This document shows positions 12,286-22,712 of a stretch of 64,000 nt of DNA, piece after piece. Position 1 is the stretch's first letter, and each line of letters opens with the position of its first letter. Position numbers and translations under genes: made by a program. The notes under the pieces were generated by a model. The model had not been told where the DNA came from and searched no databases. It saw nothing but the letters and a program-made list of their open reading frames with translations. The DNA lies in NCBI RefSeq assembly GCF_964204645.1, contig NC_134033.1, positions 10,576,231-10,640,230 on the forward strand, written 5' to 3'. The stretch comes from Tubulanus polymorphus (taxonomy: Eukaryota; Nemertea; Palaeonemertea; Tubulaniformes; Tubulanidae).

Positions 12286-12458
12286 TCAACCCCCTATATA
12301 CCGCCCACATCGGTGCAGAACGATTTTTGCGGTATAGAGAGTATGGCGGTATATCGGGGGTGTATTACTATGTATTTGTATAGAGATGTACATTGTGAGA
12401 AATCCTCGCGCTAGGCGGGGGTAGTGCTATGTGGCAGGGCGGTATATCGGGGGGCTGA
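12286..12458 (+). mobile_element. MITE with ~21-bp TIRs (TCAACCCCCTATATACCGCC)
   Basis: The left end TCAACCCCCTATATACCGCC and the right end, reverse-complemented as TCAGCCCCCCGATATACCGC, pair over about 21 bp with few mismatches. A third, internal copy, GGCGGTATATCGGGGG, lies at about 12,343-12,358. Length 173 bp, no coding capacity. Family not recognised. Confidence 0.75.
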
Positions 12459-12828
12459 CTATATTTCCAAAAATGATGAACTAATAGAAAAATGATTTTA
12501 ATCCTGAACATAAAATCAAGAAGGAAATGGATACATCTTTAAAAGAAATATTAATAGGTGTTTTTCTACCTTCATTTGATTAAATTGATATCTTAAATTT
12601 CTTTCAAAAAATCAGAAATATATCAAGGCCTCATATTTCTCAAATTATTGAATATTTCTGTATTTCAGATTGTTCGGTCCTTGTAACCTCATCTCACGAG
12701 AAAGACTTCCAATCTAGATATACTGGTAATATAAAATCTCTTACGATAATTTTGAGAATTGTTCATGAAAATTACCAAGTCGAAACCTTACTCAAGAAAA
12801 AAAATTTTTCTGACTTTCTAGCTCAGGG

Positions 12829-13300
12829 CTGAAGATGACTATTAGAATCGAAACGTTGAATAAACTACTCACCCTAGGAAACATTTTTGACACTTTATAT
12901 TCTTAGTGTGAAGGGATTTCATATTATCTTCAAAGCACGCACTCAAGAGTGTTTCATCAATGGTTATGATGAGGACAACATCAGTGTTCCTGAAGATGAC
13001 TGTTATGATAGAATCAAAAGCGCTGAATAAACTACTAGCTCACGGAATACAGTATTCATGAAAATGACTATTAGAATATAGACGAAACGTCGAATAAACT
13101 ACTAGCTCACGGGATACAGTATTCCTGAAGATGACTATTAGGATATAGTCGAAACGTTGAATAAACTAGTTCAATGAATACAGTATTCCTGAAGATGACT
13201 ATCAGATTATAGTCGAAACGATAAATAAACCACTGGCTCAAGGAAACCTTTCAGAGCCATTTTATTCTTAGAGTGGGATTTTATATGATTTTCACAGGGG
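12829..13300 (+). mobile_element. Tandem array of hammerhead-like units (Penelope-like / retrozyme-like repeat)
   Basis: Five copies of a core motif begin at 12,829, 12,990, about 13,059, 13,125 and 13,189. The first spacing (161 bp) corresponds to a full unit containing GGAAACATTT, TTTATATTCTTAGTGTG, GTTTCATCAATGGTTATGATGAGGACAACATC (quoted in part). The later spacings (69, 66 and 64 bp) are short units with only ACTACTAGCTCACGG-like linkers. The array ends with a unit body (CTCAAGGAAACCTTTCAGAG to 13,300). No reverse transcriptase is present, so this is a non-autonomous or solitary terminal-repeat remnant. Copies 1, 2 and 3 have core mutations; copies 4 and 5 are best preserved. Confidence 0.75.
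13120..13163 (+). ncRNA. Hammerhead-ribozyme-like motif, best copy of the 13-kb array
   Basis: Stem I arms TATTC (13,120-13,124) and GAATA (13,159-13,163) pair perfectly. The core CTGAAGA is at 13,125-13,131, stem II arms GACTAT (13,133-13,138) and ATAGTC (13,145-13,150) pair over 6 bp, and GAAACGTT (13,151-13,158) supplies the GAAA core and the cleavage-site triplet GTT. Stem III is reduced to the self-complementary ACGT, so two molecules could share a 4-bp stem III. Departures from a canonical hammerhead are one extra T between the core and stem II, and U rather than C at the cleavage position. Activity is not shown. Confidence 0.65.
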
Positions 13301-13815
13301 CAGTGTTTCATAGTTCGAGATAGAATAACCGTACCGTATAACATCAGTGTTCACCACGCACCACGCACTCGTATACGGGCGGATGGTGTCTACTAGAGAC
13401 GCATGCAGGCGTGCGTGAATGCAGATTTCCCGCGAGACCGAGTGAGAAATAGGTTTTAAATCCGCTAGAATCCTCGCTAAATCCTCGATAAATCTACCTT
13501 CAATCGCGCAAATGCGGCTAAATTGAAAAACAAAACCGACGGATAAGTAGCCGTAAAGACGTGATATGTTCATTAATCCCGCACAGCAGCGCAGCAGCAG
13601 TGGAGGCTGGGGAGGATAATGATAAGAAGATAGGGATGAGTTTATTAAACTTACTCGCGTTACTGTTACTGCTGTTGATGAGAAATCGTGATGGATGAAA
13701 CCACAGCGGGTTCCAGTAAAACCCGGGACCCGCTCGTCTGGTACAATCATCGTAGACTCGTTTAAAATGGGCGCGGTCATTCTTATAGTTATCATCAAGT
13801 CCATTCTTAGATACG
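13301..13815. other. Gene-free stretch
   Basis: Unclassified sequence with no recognised repeat. A minus-strand frame is open through this interval into the following minisatellite, but its composition and lack of any domain argue against a gene. Confidence 0.45.
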
Positions 13816-14155
13816 CCTCCATCCGAGGAGGTATGACCTGCTCCAAGAAGAGGCATGACGTACTCCAAGTAGATGTAGGACATCCTCCGATGATGTACAA
13901 GACATCCTCCAAGAGGTACGAAATCCTCCAAAGATGTATGAGATATGATCCAAGTAGAGGTATGACTTCCACCAAGGGGTATGACATCCTACGAAGATGT
14001 GTATGAGACATCCTCCAAGTAGAGGTAAGACATCCTCCGATGATGTATAAAACATCCTCCCAGTTGGTATGACATCCTCCGAGGTTGTAGGGCATCCTCT
14101 AAGTATAGAAACGACATCCTCCAAGAAGAGGTACGGCATCCTCTAGTGGAGGTTC
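13816..14155 (+). repeat. Irregular ~22-bp minisatellite (GACATCCTCCAAGTAGAGGT)
   Basis: About 14 repeats of GACATCCTCCNANGNNGTNT, period 20-25 bp, diverged by substitutions and small indels. The ladder creates long minus-strand open frames of repeating GGCxxT/EDV peptides, which are a by-product of the repeat. Confidence 0.85.
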
Positions 14156-14290
14156 CTCTAAAGTTTTCTATCGTTATCGCTGATTGGTCGAGTTGTACTA
14201 GCTGAAGAGTTGAAGCTCCCGACAACAGAATAGAAAATACAGCGATATTAAAATCCCATGTATCGACCCGCTGTCTCTCTCCTCTCAGTT

Positions 14291-14330
14291 CATCCATTCA
14301 TTCATTCATTCATTCATTCATTCATTCATT
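14291..14330 (+). repeat. (ATTC)n microsatellite
   Basis: About nine perfect CATT/ATTC tetranucleotide units. Confidence 0.95.
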
Positions 14331-14830
14331 TTTAATATCGGTTATAAAAACTGGGTTTTGTCTGGGATTATTGTTTACTATATAGTAAAATTGACCTCGG
14401 CTCAGAAAACGTATTCGGCACTGAACAATGCATAGTATAGTATTATCGTCGTAACTAGAAGAATTACAAAACCGGCCGCCATTATTTGTACAGCATTCAA
14501 GCTATTGTTGTTATTAGTACATTTTTTATTGTAAGCCTTCACATTTTTCATTGTCACAGTACCGTCTCCTAACAATACTGTAGCGTCTCCTAACAATACT
14601 GTACGTTTCACATTCCGCTGTTATACAACAATACAACCACACTCGCGCGCACACATGCAGTAACAATGTGAGTATAGTTCGATTGTTAAGTTTGAATTGT
14701 TTGTATTTAACCTCATAACGGGAATCACTTACTTTCCCTTTTGTTGTTACGAGTGGATTTTAAAAACACCGAATAAAACATTGACGGAACGCGTTAAAAG
14801 CGCGCGGTTTAATTTGTGAAGAAAAGAGCT

Positions 14831-14930
14831 GGGGCCAGTTCCACGAACACGTCACGGACTAGACATCTTAGACTAGACTATGCTCATTTGGCCCAGTCCG
14901 ATGGTTGAGTCAACTCAAATTTTCACCTCA
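14831..14930 (+). mobile_element. Fragment of a GGCCAGTTCCACG MITE
   Basis: Begins with GGGGCCAGTTCCACGAACAC, resembling the TIR of the GGGCCCAGTTCCACAGTTGTG family (23,127; 28,560; 33,609). Inside is CTAGACTATGCTCATTTGGC, whose reverse complement is the unit of the tandem array 200 bases further on. Confidence 0.5.
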
Positions 14931-15132
14931 ATTCTCTGATTTGTATGATGTTTACTATCGTCACTCCGGTACAAAATAAAACATCGACGTGATAACGTAA
15001 AAAGCGGTTGAATTCGTGGATAGAGCAGAGGCCAGTTCCACATTATTTACACACGTCAACAAAATCTTGCTCGGTTATCATCCCTTATATATCAACTACG
15101 TACGATTAGGTATCTTTCAAGTTAATGTGGCT

Positions 15133-15458
15133 CAAAATGGCGTTCTCAAGTGTCAAACTGGACCAAATGAGCATACGGTCTAGTCTCAACACTAGACCAA
15201 AATGAGCATATAGTCTCAACACTGGACCAAATGAGCATAGTCTCAACACTGGACCAAATGAGCATAGTCTCAACACTGGACCAAATGAGCACAGTCTCAA
15301 TACTGGACCAAATGAGCATAGTCTAGTCCCAACACTAGACCGAGCATAATCTATTCTCAACACTAAACCAAATGAGCATAGTCTCAAAACTGAACCAAAT
15401 GAGCATAGTCTCAACACTAGACCAAATGAGCATAGTCTAGTGTAAACACTAGACCAAA
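15133..15458 (+). repeat. 27-bp minisatellite (CTCAACACTGGACCAAATGAGCATAG type)
   Basis: About a dozen units of AACACTGGACCAAATGAGCA plus ATAGTCT linkers. The unit matches, in reverse orientation, bases 14,866-14,905 inside a MITE fragment, so the array appears to have been expanded from that transposon segment. The surrounding 15,011 GGCCAGTTCCAC block is another MITE end. Confidence 0.85.
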
Positions 15459-16265
15459 TTTGGCTCGAGCCTGATCCGCGCCAATTTGACTCCGGGCCAA
15501 GCGATCGCGGCTTATCCGTTCCCTGTAAGCGTGTGTGTGTCTGAATTCATCAGAGCGTGGAGATTACTGCATTCGAGAATCGGGGCGCGTTTCAAAACTA
15601 AGCGGCGATTTGACAATTATTGAACGAAATCTAAAGCGATTACGATCGGCAATGCGATACGCAATGAAACCGATATCGACGTAGATCGCACGCCCGCGGA
15701 CAATAAATAAAGTAAGTATCATTATCAATACGTAATGATAGTAAGATAGTGTTTATATCGCTGCAAGAGTTGTTGTGTGAGCTGTCGCCAACACGCGCGC
15801 AGTTTTCAGCTCGCTCCGGTTTAAAACCATCACGCGCATCATTAAACCGCATTCAACACGTAAAATCCACCTGTCACTGGTTTCTATAGACGCATAGCTG
15901 ACCGCTGTCAAATAAACGCGCGCCAATCGAGACGATAAAGATGATGAGTTATTGTTCTTCGCGAATGAGTTTTCGCTGATGAATAGACGATTTCGGGCGT
16001 TAAATCTTAAATTTTACGTCGATTATGGTTCGGTCTTCGGCATCGAATCATCGAAGTTGTCCTTGTCCAAGGCTGTTGGTCAAAACGGCTCCAGCGCGAT
16101 TTAAGGAAACCGCGTCTCTAAATAAAATCTCGTTGTCCTGAGTTCTTGTTCAAAATTACTCGTCCTAGGTTCGAACACCGACAGAGTTCGATAGCGTGCT
16201 ATAGTTATATAGCCCGCGTGTGAACAGGAAAACGTCCGTTTTATAGGGACATAAGATAACACCAA
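15459..16265. other. Gene-free stretch
   Basis: CpG-containing unclassified DNA. No repeat family, exon or RNA gene recognised. Confidence 0.5.
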
Positions 16266-16368
16266 TGGGCCCAGTTTCACAAAAGGTTTAACTCTTAAAT
16301 CGATCTAATTTCTTCATTGTTTCAGGTTATCGATTTAGGCCTTAATCCTTTTAGTAAAACTGGGCCCA
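16266..16368 (+). mobile_element. Short MITE with TGGGCCCAGTTT ends
   Basis: The ends TGGGCCCAGTTTCAC and, reverse-complemented, TGGGCCCAGTTTTAC form TIRs. Inside, AAAGGTTTAA and CCTTAATCCTTTTAG pair further. About 103 bp. The closest relative in the window is at 17,872-17,996. Confidence 0.7.
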
Positions 16369-16441
16369 GATTTGTACGAGATAGATCCCACAATAATTCA
16401 GCCAAAGATGTAAAGTTCTTGATTAAGAGTCTATATTTAGA

Positions 16442-16486
16442 GCAACGTTTCGGCTAAAGAGTACTAGCCATCATCAAGCGTATGCT
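16442..16486 (-). ncRNA. Diverged hammerhead-like motif
   Basis: Read on the minus strand: TTGATGA (one change from the hammerhead CTGATGA), one T, stem II arms GGCTA and TAGCC around an 8-base loop, then GAAACGTTGC. The stem II and GAAACGTT arrangement is that of the Penelope-associated family, but the C3-to-T change would be expected to cripple catalysis, and stem I pairing is weak. Confidence 0.45.
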
Positions 16487-17140
16487 ACAGAATAGTTTGA
16501 AGGTTCATTAACATGAAATTGTATTCCAAACTCGACGAGGACGTCTTTCGATATTCTAAGTCTGACATGAAATCCAGAATGTTCTTCGGTGAGGTAGAGA
16601 AAATAAATAGCGCGAAAACGATAAGTGAAATGTGTGCTGGTTCTATAACTCCAGGAACAGGAAGATGCCCGTTTTATAGAAACATAAAAAAACACCGGAT
16701 TTACGATAAGCACGTTATCAGATGTTATCAGGTTCTGCAAATTTTTTTCTATGAATCGCAGTGGCCCGGATACACAACCTCGCTTGATACCCTAAACACG
16801 CGGCGCAGGCGCACTGACTCACTTCTGTATTGTTTGAAAATTGCGAGTTTAGCACGATTCCTCAAATTAAAACACATCTCATTATAAACGTACGGTATTA
16901 AATTATTGCGGCAAGAAAAAATTATACGTCAACATAAATAATAGTCATCAACGACATTGAAAAAACGTGTCGCATTTTCAAACGTTGCGAGTTTCTTTTT
17001 TTTTTCTCGTGCGCGATAAATAATTGAAAACCGCATCTGTTTCGCTACAGTAATCAACAGCTCGAACACAGTGGGAACACTAGTAAGTGACAGTCGGTTA
17101 GTTGACCTACTCAAACTAAAACATTTCAAGTTTAAAACCC

Positions 17141-17409
17141 CAATCAGTTGCTTGCCGGTTCAGACTGGCCGGAAGATTGTTCGAATGAAACGAAACCGAA
17201 TTTCCCTAATTATGTTCTCTGATTTTAACAGAAAATTCTCGACCGCCGATGACGCCACTATATTTGTAATTCGATTTATGATTTCAATATCAAACCCCCT
17301 GTTTTGCTCCCGGCAGGTGTGGTGGGTTTGTAAGGGACACCAGCAAATCAAACGAAATCAACACCAATCAAATAAACAACATAGGGTCAATTCCTATTTT
17401 AAGATAAAA
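17141..17409 (+). mobile_element. Unclassified interspersed repeat, family A copy 1
   Basis: Shares with 25,345-25,620 and 50,141-50,390 an ordered set of blocks: ACCGAATTTCC, CTTCGATTT-like stretches, ACCGCCGAT-AC, GCTCCCGGCAGGTGTG, GGGACACC, CAATCAAATAAACAACA and GGGTCAATCC-TATTT-AAGAT. About 270 bp, non-coding, without visible TIRs or a pol III promoter. Its class is unknown. Confidence 0.65.
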
Positions 17410-17469
17410 CGAAATCTACTATATACAACATTTCACAGATTGAAAGCTAATCTTATTTATGAAAAAAAT

Positions 17470-17516
17470 AGAAAAGACATGCAACGTGTCGAAGTCTAGA
17501 GGTCATCGTCAGGTGT
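17470..17516 (-). ncRNA. Diverged hammerhead-like motif (subfamily of 63.2 kb)
   Basis: On the minus strand: CACACCTGACGATGACCTC, a short loop, GACTTC-like arm, then GACACGTTGC. The core CTGACGA and flanking CACAC match the well-preserved copy at 63,204-63,245, but GAAAC has become GACAC and stem II is broken, so it is presumed inactive. Confidence 0.45.
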
Positions 17517-17871
17517 GAGGGACTAACTAAAAACGAGTTGTATGATGTAAAAGGGAAAACAGGTTAATTGAGTAAATTTAAGCGCTACGTATTTTCTGAA
17601 ATATAACGCTTGACAAGTAAAAAACATTGTAGATAAAGAACTTTTGAATATCTGAAGGAAAATGACCTTAAAGAGCTAATACCAGGCCTAGTATACCCAG
17701 ATACCTTAGCTATTTAGGACTTCGGTCCACTCCACGCGGAGTCATAGTTCATATGAGTTAAGACGATAGGGATATCATCATCGTCATTACAGTACTAGAC
17801 CACAAGGAATGTTATTCCTGGAATCGTACGAAGTTACTTATAGGAAAAATATATAAACAGGAACAATTACC

Positions 17872-17996
17872 TGGGTCCAGTTACCTACACGAAAAGGTTT
17901 AAGCCTAAAACGGTAAAGTTTGAATTGTTGTCCTCAATTGAAAATATGAAGTAACCAATAGAAGTTACACCAAAAATTCGAATAAAACTGGGCCCA
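17872..17996 (+). mobile_element. MITE with TGGGTCCAGTTA / TGGGCCCAGTTT ends
   Basis: Inverted ends TGGGTCCAGTTACC and (reverse complement) TGGGCCCAGTTTTATT. Inside, AAAAGGTTTAAGCCT matches the short element at 16,266. About 125 bp, non-coding. Confidence 0.65.
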
Positions 17997-18754
17997 GGGC
18001 ATGATTTCAAATTTTGGTTATAAAGATAATTTTTGCATTTTGTTTATCTTATATACTCGGCCACTGAGTATTCGAACAGAGAAGAGATCAAGGTTTGTGA
18101 TATTTACTTCCTTTTTAAACAGCGTTCATTGGTGAATGCGTATTGATGACACACTTTAGAGAGAGGTGAGAGGGAGAGAGTGCGGGAGAGGAAGATGGAG
18201 ATTGAGAGAGGGAGAAATGGAGAAAGAGAGAGAGAGAGAAATAGTAATGAGGTAGATATTCTGCCGATATATTGACGGATTAATATCTTATTATCACTGT
18301 TCGACACCTTGTAATCTGTAATGACAACGCCTTAAGGCTGATGTACACCGTACACACGTACACAGAGACCCACACAACTAATCATTATCAGCAAGCGACG
18401 TGAATTCCTTACAGCATCAACTACTGCCTTACAATCGTAATTATGAAATACTATTTTGAAATTGAAACAAAGAATGTGTTCATATTGTAACATTATCGGA
18501 TTATTACTGAAAGGTTAATCTTTTCAACAGGGAAACTGTCCTAGTAGTACTGGGTTAAACTTGACTCAGAATATTGAAAATGTCTGCAGGCAAACTGAGC
18601 TATCAACTGCGGAACTGGTTCTGTAGTGCTTGCGTACGGAAATCTGCCGGATATTTACTAGAACTTGTTGGCTCAAAAGTTCCACAGTTTTCGATTTAAG
18701 TTGACCTTAAATTTATTCGTTTTCATCGCTTTGACTTAGATAGTGGAATTAAAA

Positions 18755-19409
18755 CTTTGGAACTGGAAGCTGAAAGGGGTCAGATATTGTGGAACTAAGA
18801 GCTTGAAGGGGTCAGATACCATGGAACTGGGAGCTGGAAGGAATGGGTCAGATACCGTGGAACTAGGAGCTTGAAGGGGTCAGATACTGTGGAACTGGGA
18901 GCTGGAAGGGGTCAAATACTGTGGAACTGGGAGCTGGAAGGGGTCAGATACTGTGGAACTGGGAGCTGGAAGGGGTCAGATACTGTGGAACTGGGAGCTG
19001 GAAGGGGTCAGATACTGTGGAACTGGGAGCTGGAAGGGGTCAGATACTGTGGAACTGGGAGCTGGAAGGGGTCAGATACTGTGGAACTGGGAGCTGGAAG
19101 GGGTCAGATACTGTGGAACTGGGAGCTGGAAGGGGTCAGATACTGTGGAACTGGGAGCTGGAAGGGGTCAGATACTGTGGAACTGGGAGCTGGAAGGGGT
19201 TAGATATTGAGGAACTTGGAGCTGGAAGGGGTCAGATACTGTGGAACTGGGAGCTGGAAGGGGGCAGATACTGTGGAACTGGGAGCTGGAAGGGGTCAGA
19301 TACTGTGGAACTGGGAGCTGGAAGGGGTCAGATACTGTGGAACTGGGAGCTGGAAGGGGTCAGATATTGAGGAACTTGGAGCTGGAAGGAGTCAGATACT
19401 GTGGAATTT
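18755..19409 (+). repeat. 32-bp minisatellite, about 20 units
   Basis: Unit GGTCAGATACTGTGGAACTG followed by GGAGCTGGAAGG. Central units are identical; the edges carry TTGAGGAACTTGGA and GAACTAAGAGCTTG variants. Since 32 is not a multiple of 3, one 96-bp period encodes 32 residues and all three plus-strand frames stay open for long distances, which mimics a protein but reflects the repeat. The TGTGGAACTGG core equals the TIR core of the MITEs at 23,127 and 28,560. Confidence 0.95.
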
Positions 19410-21370
19410 GAACGTTATATACGTAGAAGAATATACATCTCAAACGAGAATGGAAATTGAGATATAGCCCTAGCGCCTGAAAAATGGTCTTTCTCGAGAG
19501 AGACTTTGAAACAGCAGCAGAATCCCACAATAAAAAACGACCAATTCCGAAATCTGCTAATTTTGAATTTCTATTAGCTGCAACATTTCGACTAGTCACT
19601 CCCATCGTCAGTGGCCAGTCGAAATGTTGTGGCCAGTCAAAATGTGTACATTTCGGATTTTTACTCTTTATATGTCGGAGGTTCTATTTCAACACGCGTA
19701 TTATGTACACTTTCTCATGAGTTCGAAGCGTTGTATACCCTGATTTAAGTTTTCAAATTTTGAATAATATGAATTTTGCTTTTAAATCGGTACATCAGTG
19801 AATCTGTACACACAGCATAATACAGAACGTTTTAATGTACTTTCAGGAAAAGGACTATTTCTCGACAACAAAAAAACTACTAATGCTGTGTAGTCAAAGT
19901 GTTGTAGTCAAGTAATGCGACTGAAATACTCGACCGCATCGTATCAAACGCCTTTGTAAGATCAACAAAAACAAAAGACCAAAAGTAGTAAAAGTGGCAT
20001 AGAGCGGTTCTCTCTCTCCCGTACTCTCATATTCTCCCAGCAGGCGATACTTAATACCCTTTTATAACGGTCATATTTCACTGTGATTTTACAATATGCA
20101 ACCGCCATGAAGTGCAAGTCGTTTGAAGGCACCGTATTAAAGCACGCGATTATAGAGACGAGGTGAGGTAGTGACAGTGGGTTCGAGTCCTGAATTCGAT
20201 CTTGTGGATTAGTTTGATCATCCCGAACCTGTGTAAGATTAAATAGTGCATTTTACTGCAGGTTCGAATCCCGAATTTGTGAATATCTTATAATGCATGC
20301 ATATTTTGCCATATTTACCCGTATTTATGAAGAATTAATAGCTTGTCGTTCTGCGGGTTCGAATCCCTAAATTCATACAGATTTCGTAAGCTCTTTTGTG
20401 CGGCACAAATGCTAGATAAACTCCGTTCAAAATCGCTAATTACTACAGACACCAGTAGGCTTAGATGTGGTTCATTGTCATATTGTCGTGATATTGTTAT
20501 CCCCTCAGGGTCTGTAAGACCACCCCCCTTAGTCAGTACGTCTAGTTGGGAGATAGAGAATCTACTGCTTTACGACGCGCAGTTACCGGAGCACCGGCTT
20601 ACAACAGTTCAACACAGACAATCGTATAATGATCATTAATGCGATATCATGTTTTATCGGATCAGCTTTTCGTGGTATATATACATATATTTTTTCAGAG
20701 AGAAGGGGGGAACTTGACGGTGACATCTGTCGCCAGTAACAACGCTCAAATACATCACAACCAAATGGCGTTAATTTCAATAATAAGAACCGTTATCGTT
20801 TAAACCAGTTGCGACATAACGTACCGTGAAAAAAATACAGTTAACGCGAAGTCCAATTTTGAAAAAGACTCTGAGGATCAAATTCCCAGTCTCTTGTATT
20901 TAGCCACCATAACATTATACAAACGCCGTCAGCGGAAAGTTCATCGCAACCTAGTTATAAATGAAAAACAAACATGGCCGACAATAGATCACCGGAAGTG
21001 AACTATAAAGACAAACGTCCATGATCAGAATGGGGAGCGATGTTTACGCCGGTGACCGGGGTCAATTAATGGACAATAGAGCGAATTTACTCTGAGACCT
21101 TCAGGTTCACAGGTGCCGGACATGTTAGCGATGATGGAACCAGTGTATATAGGAGATAATGTATAAATATTGACTGACGATGATCCGTATCGATTGTGTT
21201 CCGGTCGGTAGTGTGTCTACACGCAGTCCAGCTGAATTATAATCACATCATTGTTTAATCACAAATTAGCACAATGATGACTTGATTCGGCTTCAAAAGT
21301 AGAATACACCAGGCAGGTTTTACTTAAGATGAGGTAGAACTTCGTACTGTGTTGCAAATGAATAATAATA
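19410..21370. other. Gene-free stretch
   Basis: No gene recognised. Near 19,580-19,613 the minus strand has a very decayed CTGACGA...GTCGAAATGTTGC motif of the hammerhead-like family. Three B-box-like sites lie at 20,183-20,365. Confidence 0.5.
20180..20375 (+). repeat. Three B-box-like GGTTCGAATCCCGAATT sites
   Basis: GGGTTCGAGTCCTGAATTCG, GGTTCGAATCCCGAATTTGT and GGGTTCGAATCCCTAAATTC occur about 80-95 bases apart. Each looks like a tRNA B box followed by a common GAATTT tail, yet no A box pairs convincingly with any of them. They may be remnants of one SINE family in tandem. Confidence 0.45.
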
Positions 21371-21573
21371 AGTCCCACAATCAAAAAGACGTGAAAAAAT
21401 CAAATATCAAAAAATGAAATCCGAATTTTCGGTTTCTGCACTGAAATTCCGTGAAATTTAATTCAAAATGGTCTTTAGTGGATGGAAATCGAAAATTCGG
21501 ATTCTATATTAAATTTTGCATTAGATTTTGACATTTTGATATTTCAACTTTTCGGCTTTCTGATTGTGGGACT
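21371..21573 (+). mobile_element. MITE with AGTCCCACAATC TIRs
   Basis: Ends AGTCCCACAATCAAAAAG and (reverse complement) AGTCCCACAATCAGAAAG match over 18 bp with one difference. Inner segments ATCCGAATTTTCGGTTT and CGAAAATTCGGATT also pair, making the 203-bp element a long imperfect foldback. Non-coding. Confidence 0.75.
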
Positions 21574-21699
21574 TTGATCACCGTTCTACTAATGTATAAT
21601 TTTCATTTGCTGTAACCTTTATTTTTCTTATATATATATTCACATATAATGGTAAATACAGTTCTTGTTAAAACTCATAAATCTCAATATAACCAGTGA

Positions 21700-21945
21700 A
21701 ATTGTGCAGTCTGGATGAACCATCGTTTTTATATCCATTTTACGTTGTATTGATGGATTGTTAGAACGTCTTCTTTTTTCATGTTGAAATAGCAAAAATA
21801 TATTGGATTCGTCTTCTATTGAATGTCTATTTTTCATTCCATTAACCTGCTTTTTAGAATATACTCAGTCTGAATGAACGATCGTTTTTCCTATCCATGC
21901 AACGCTGTTTTTAAAAATTGACAAAAAATCGTCTTTTACTCAAGA
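21700..21945 (+). repeat. Duplicated ~45-bp segment
   Basis: CAGTCTGGATGAACCATCGT at about 21,707 and CAGTCTGAATGAACGATCGT at about 21,868 are followed by matching TTTT...ATCCAT...ACG-TGT blocks. Diverged direct duplication, function unknown. Confidence 0.5.
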
Positions 21946-22712
21946 TGCAACGGAGAAAAGAGACTCCATTTTATGAACTAAATCAATTCTAACGATATGT
22001 TTCCATGTCTTCAAATCGTGATTTGGATAATTTGAAAAATTTCAGTACGGTCACATACTAGCCGAATTATTTCTACTTTTGAAATGAAATTATTCTAGTA
22101 ATTTCGTAGTGTGATTCTTATGTGGCGAATCCGATCCGTTCTAACTGTCGATTCGAGTTTTAAATTAACGCGACATTCGCAGCCTCGAGGAGTTTACACC
22201 AACCTCAAGCTGTTCGGCTATGTAACATCTCCGGGGCGTAAATCAGTCAGACACCCCGGGGGGTGTTGTCTATCCCGGCGGCGACGGCGACGACGGCGGA
22301 GGGCTCCGGGATAATGAAAAGAAAATTCCGTGTGTGTGGAAGATGACGAAACGCCGTTGATTGTAGTAATTCTTTAATGGCCAATTTGACGGAGTAACGA
22401 CCGATTTGCGCTTAATTATGAATGTGCCACATTTAAGATCAATATCTTCCGCTAATAACAAGAGCTACAGCTACATACAATCGCACACAGACCATAAACG
22501 TATTATTAGATAATTATTATTATATCTATTATTATCATCATTATCATGATCAGTAATTAGCGATTTAGTTGAAATATTTCGTATTCAGAATTATTATCAG
22601 ATTATGATTCTGTATTTAACTATGTCATATTGACATAGTTCTCGTATCCAGCGAAACGTAATTCCGATTTATATCTTTTGAAGTTTCTTTGAGCTAGGGT
22701 AGTTCATTTCAT

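Noticed and set aside
12829-13300. Full Penelope-like element with reverse transcriptase
   Set aside because: No open frame with reverse transcriptase or GIY-YIG motifs is present in or near any hammerhead-like copy; only terminal-repeat-like units are seen.
13292-14095. 267-codon minus-strand open frame
   Set aside because: Its N-terminal half is the translated 22-bp minisatellite and the rest is non-repetitive sequence with no recognisable family.
19580-19613. Additional hammerhead-like motif
   Set aside because: CTGACGA and GTCGAAATGTTGC remain, but stem II does not form, so it is mentioned only as a decayed relic.
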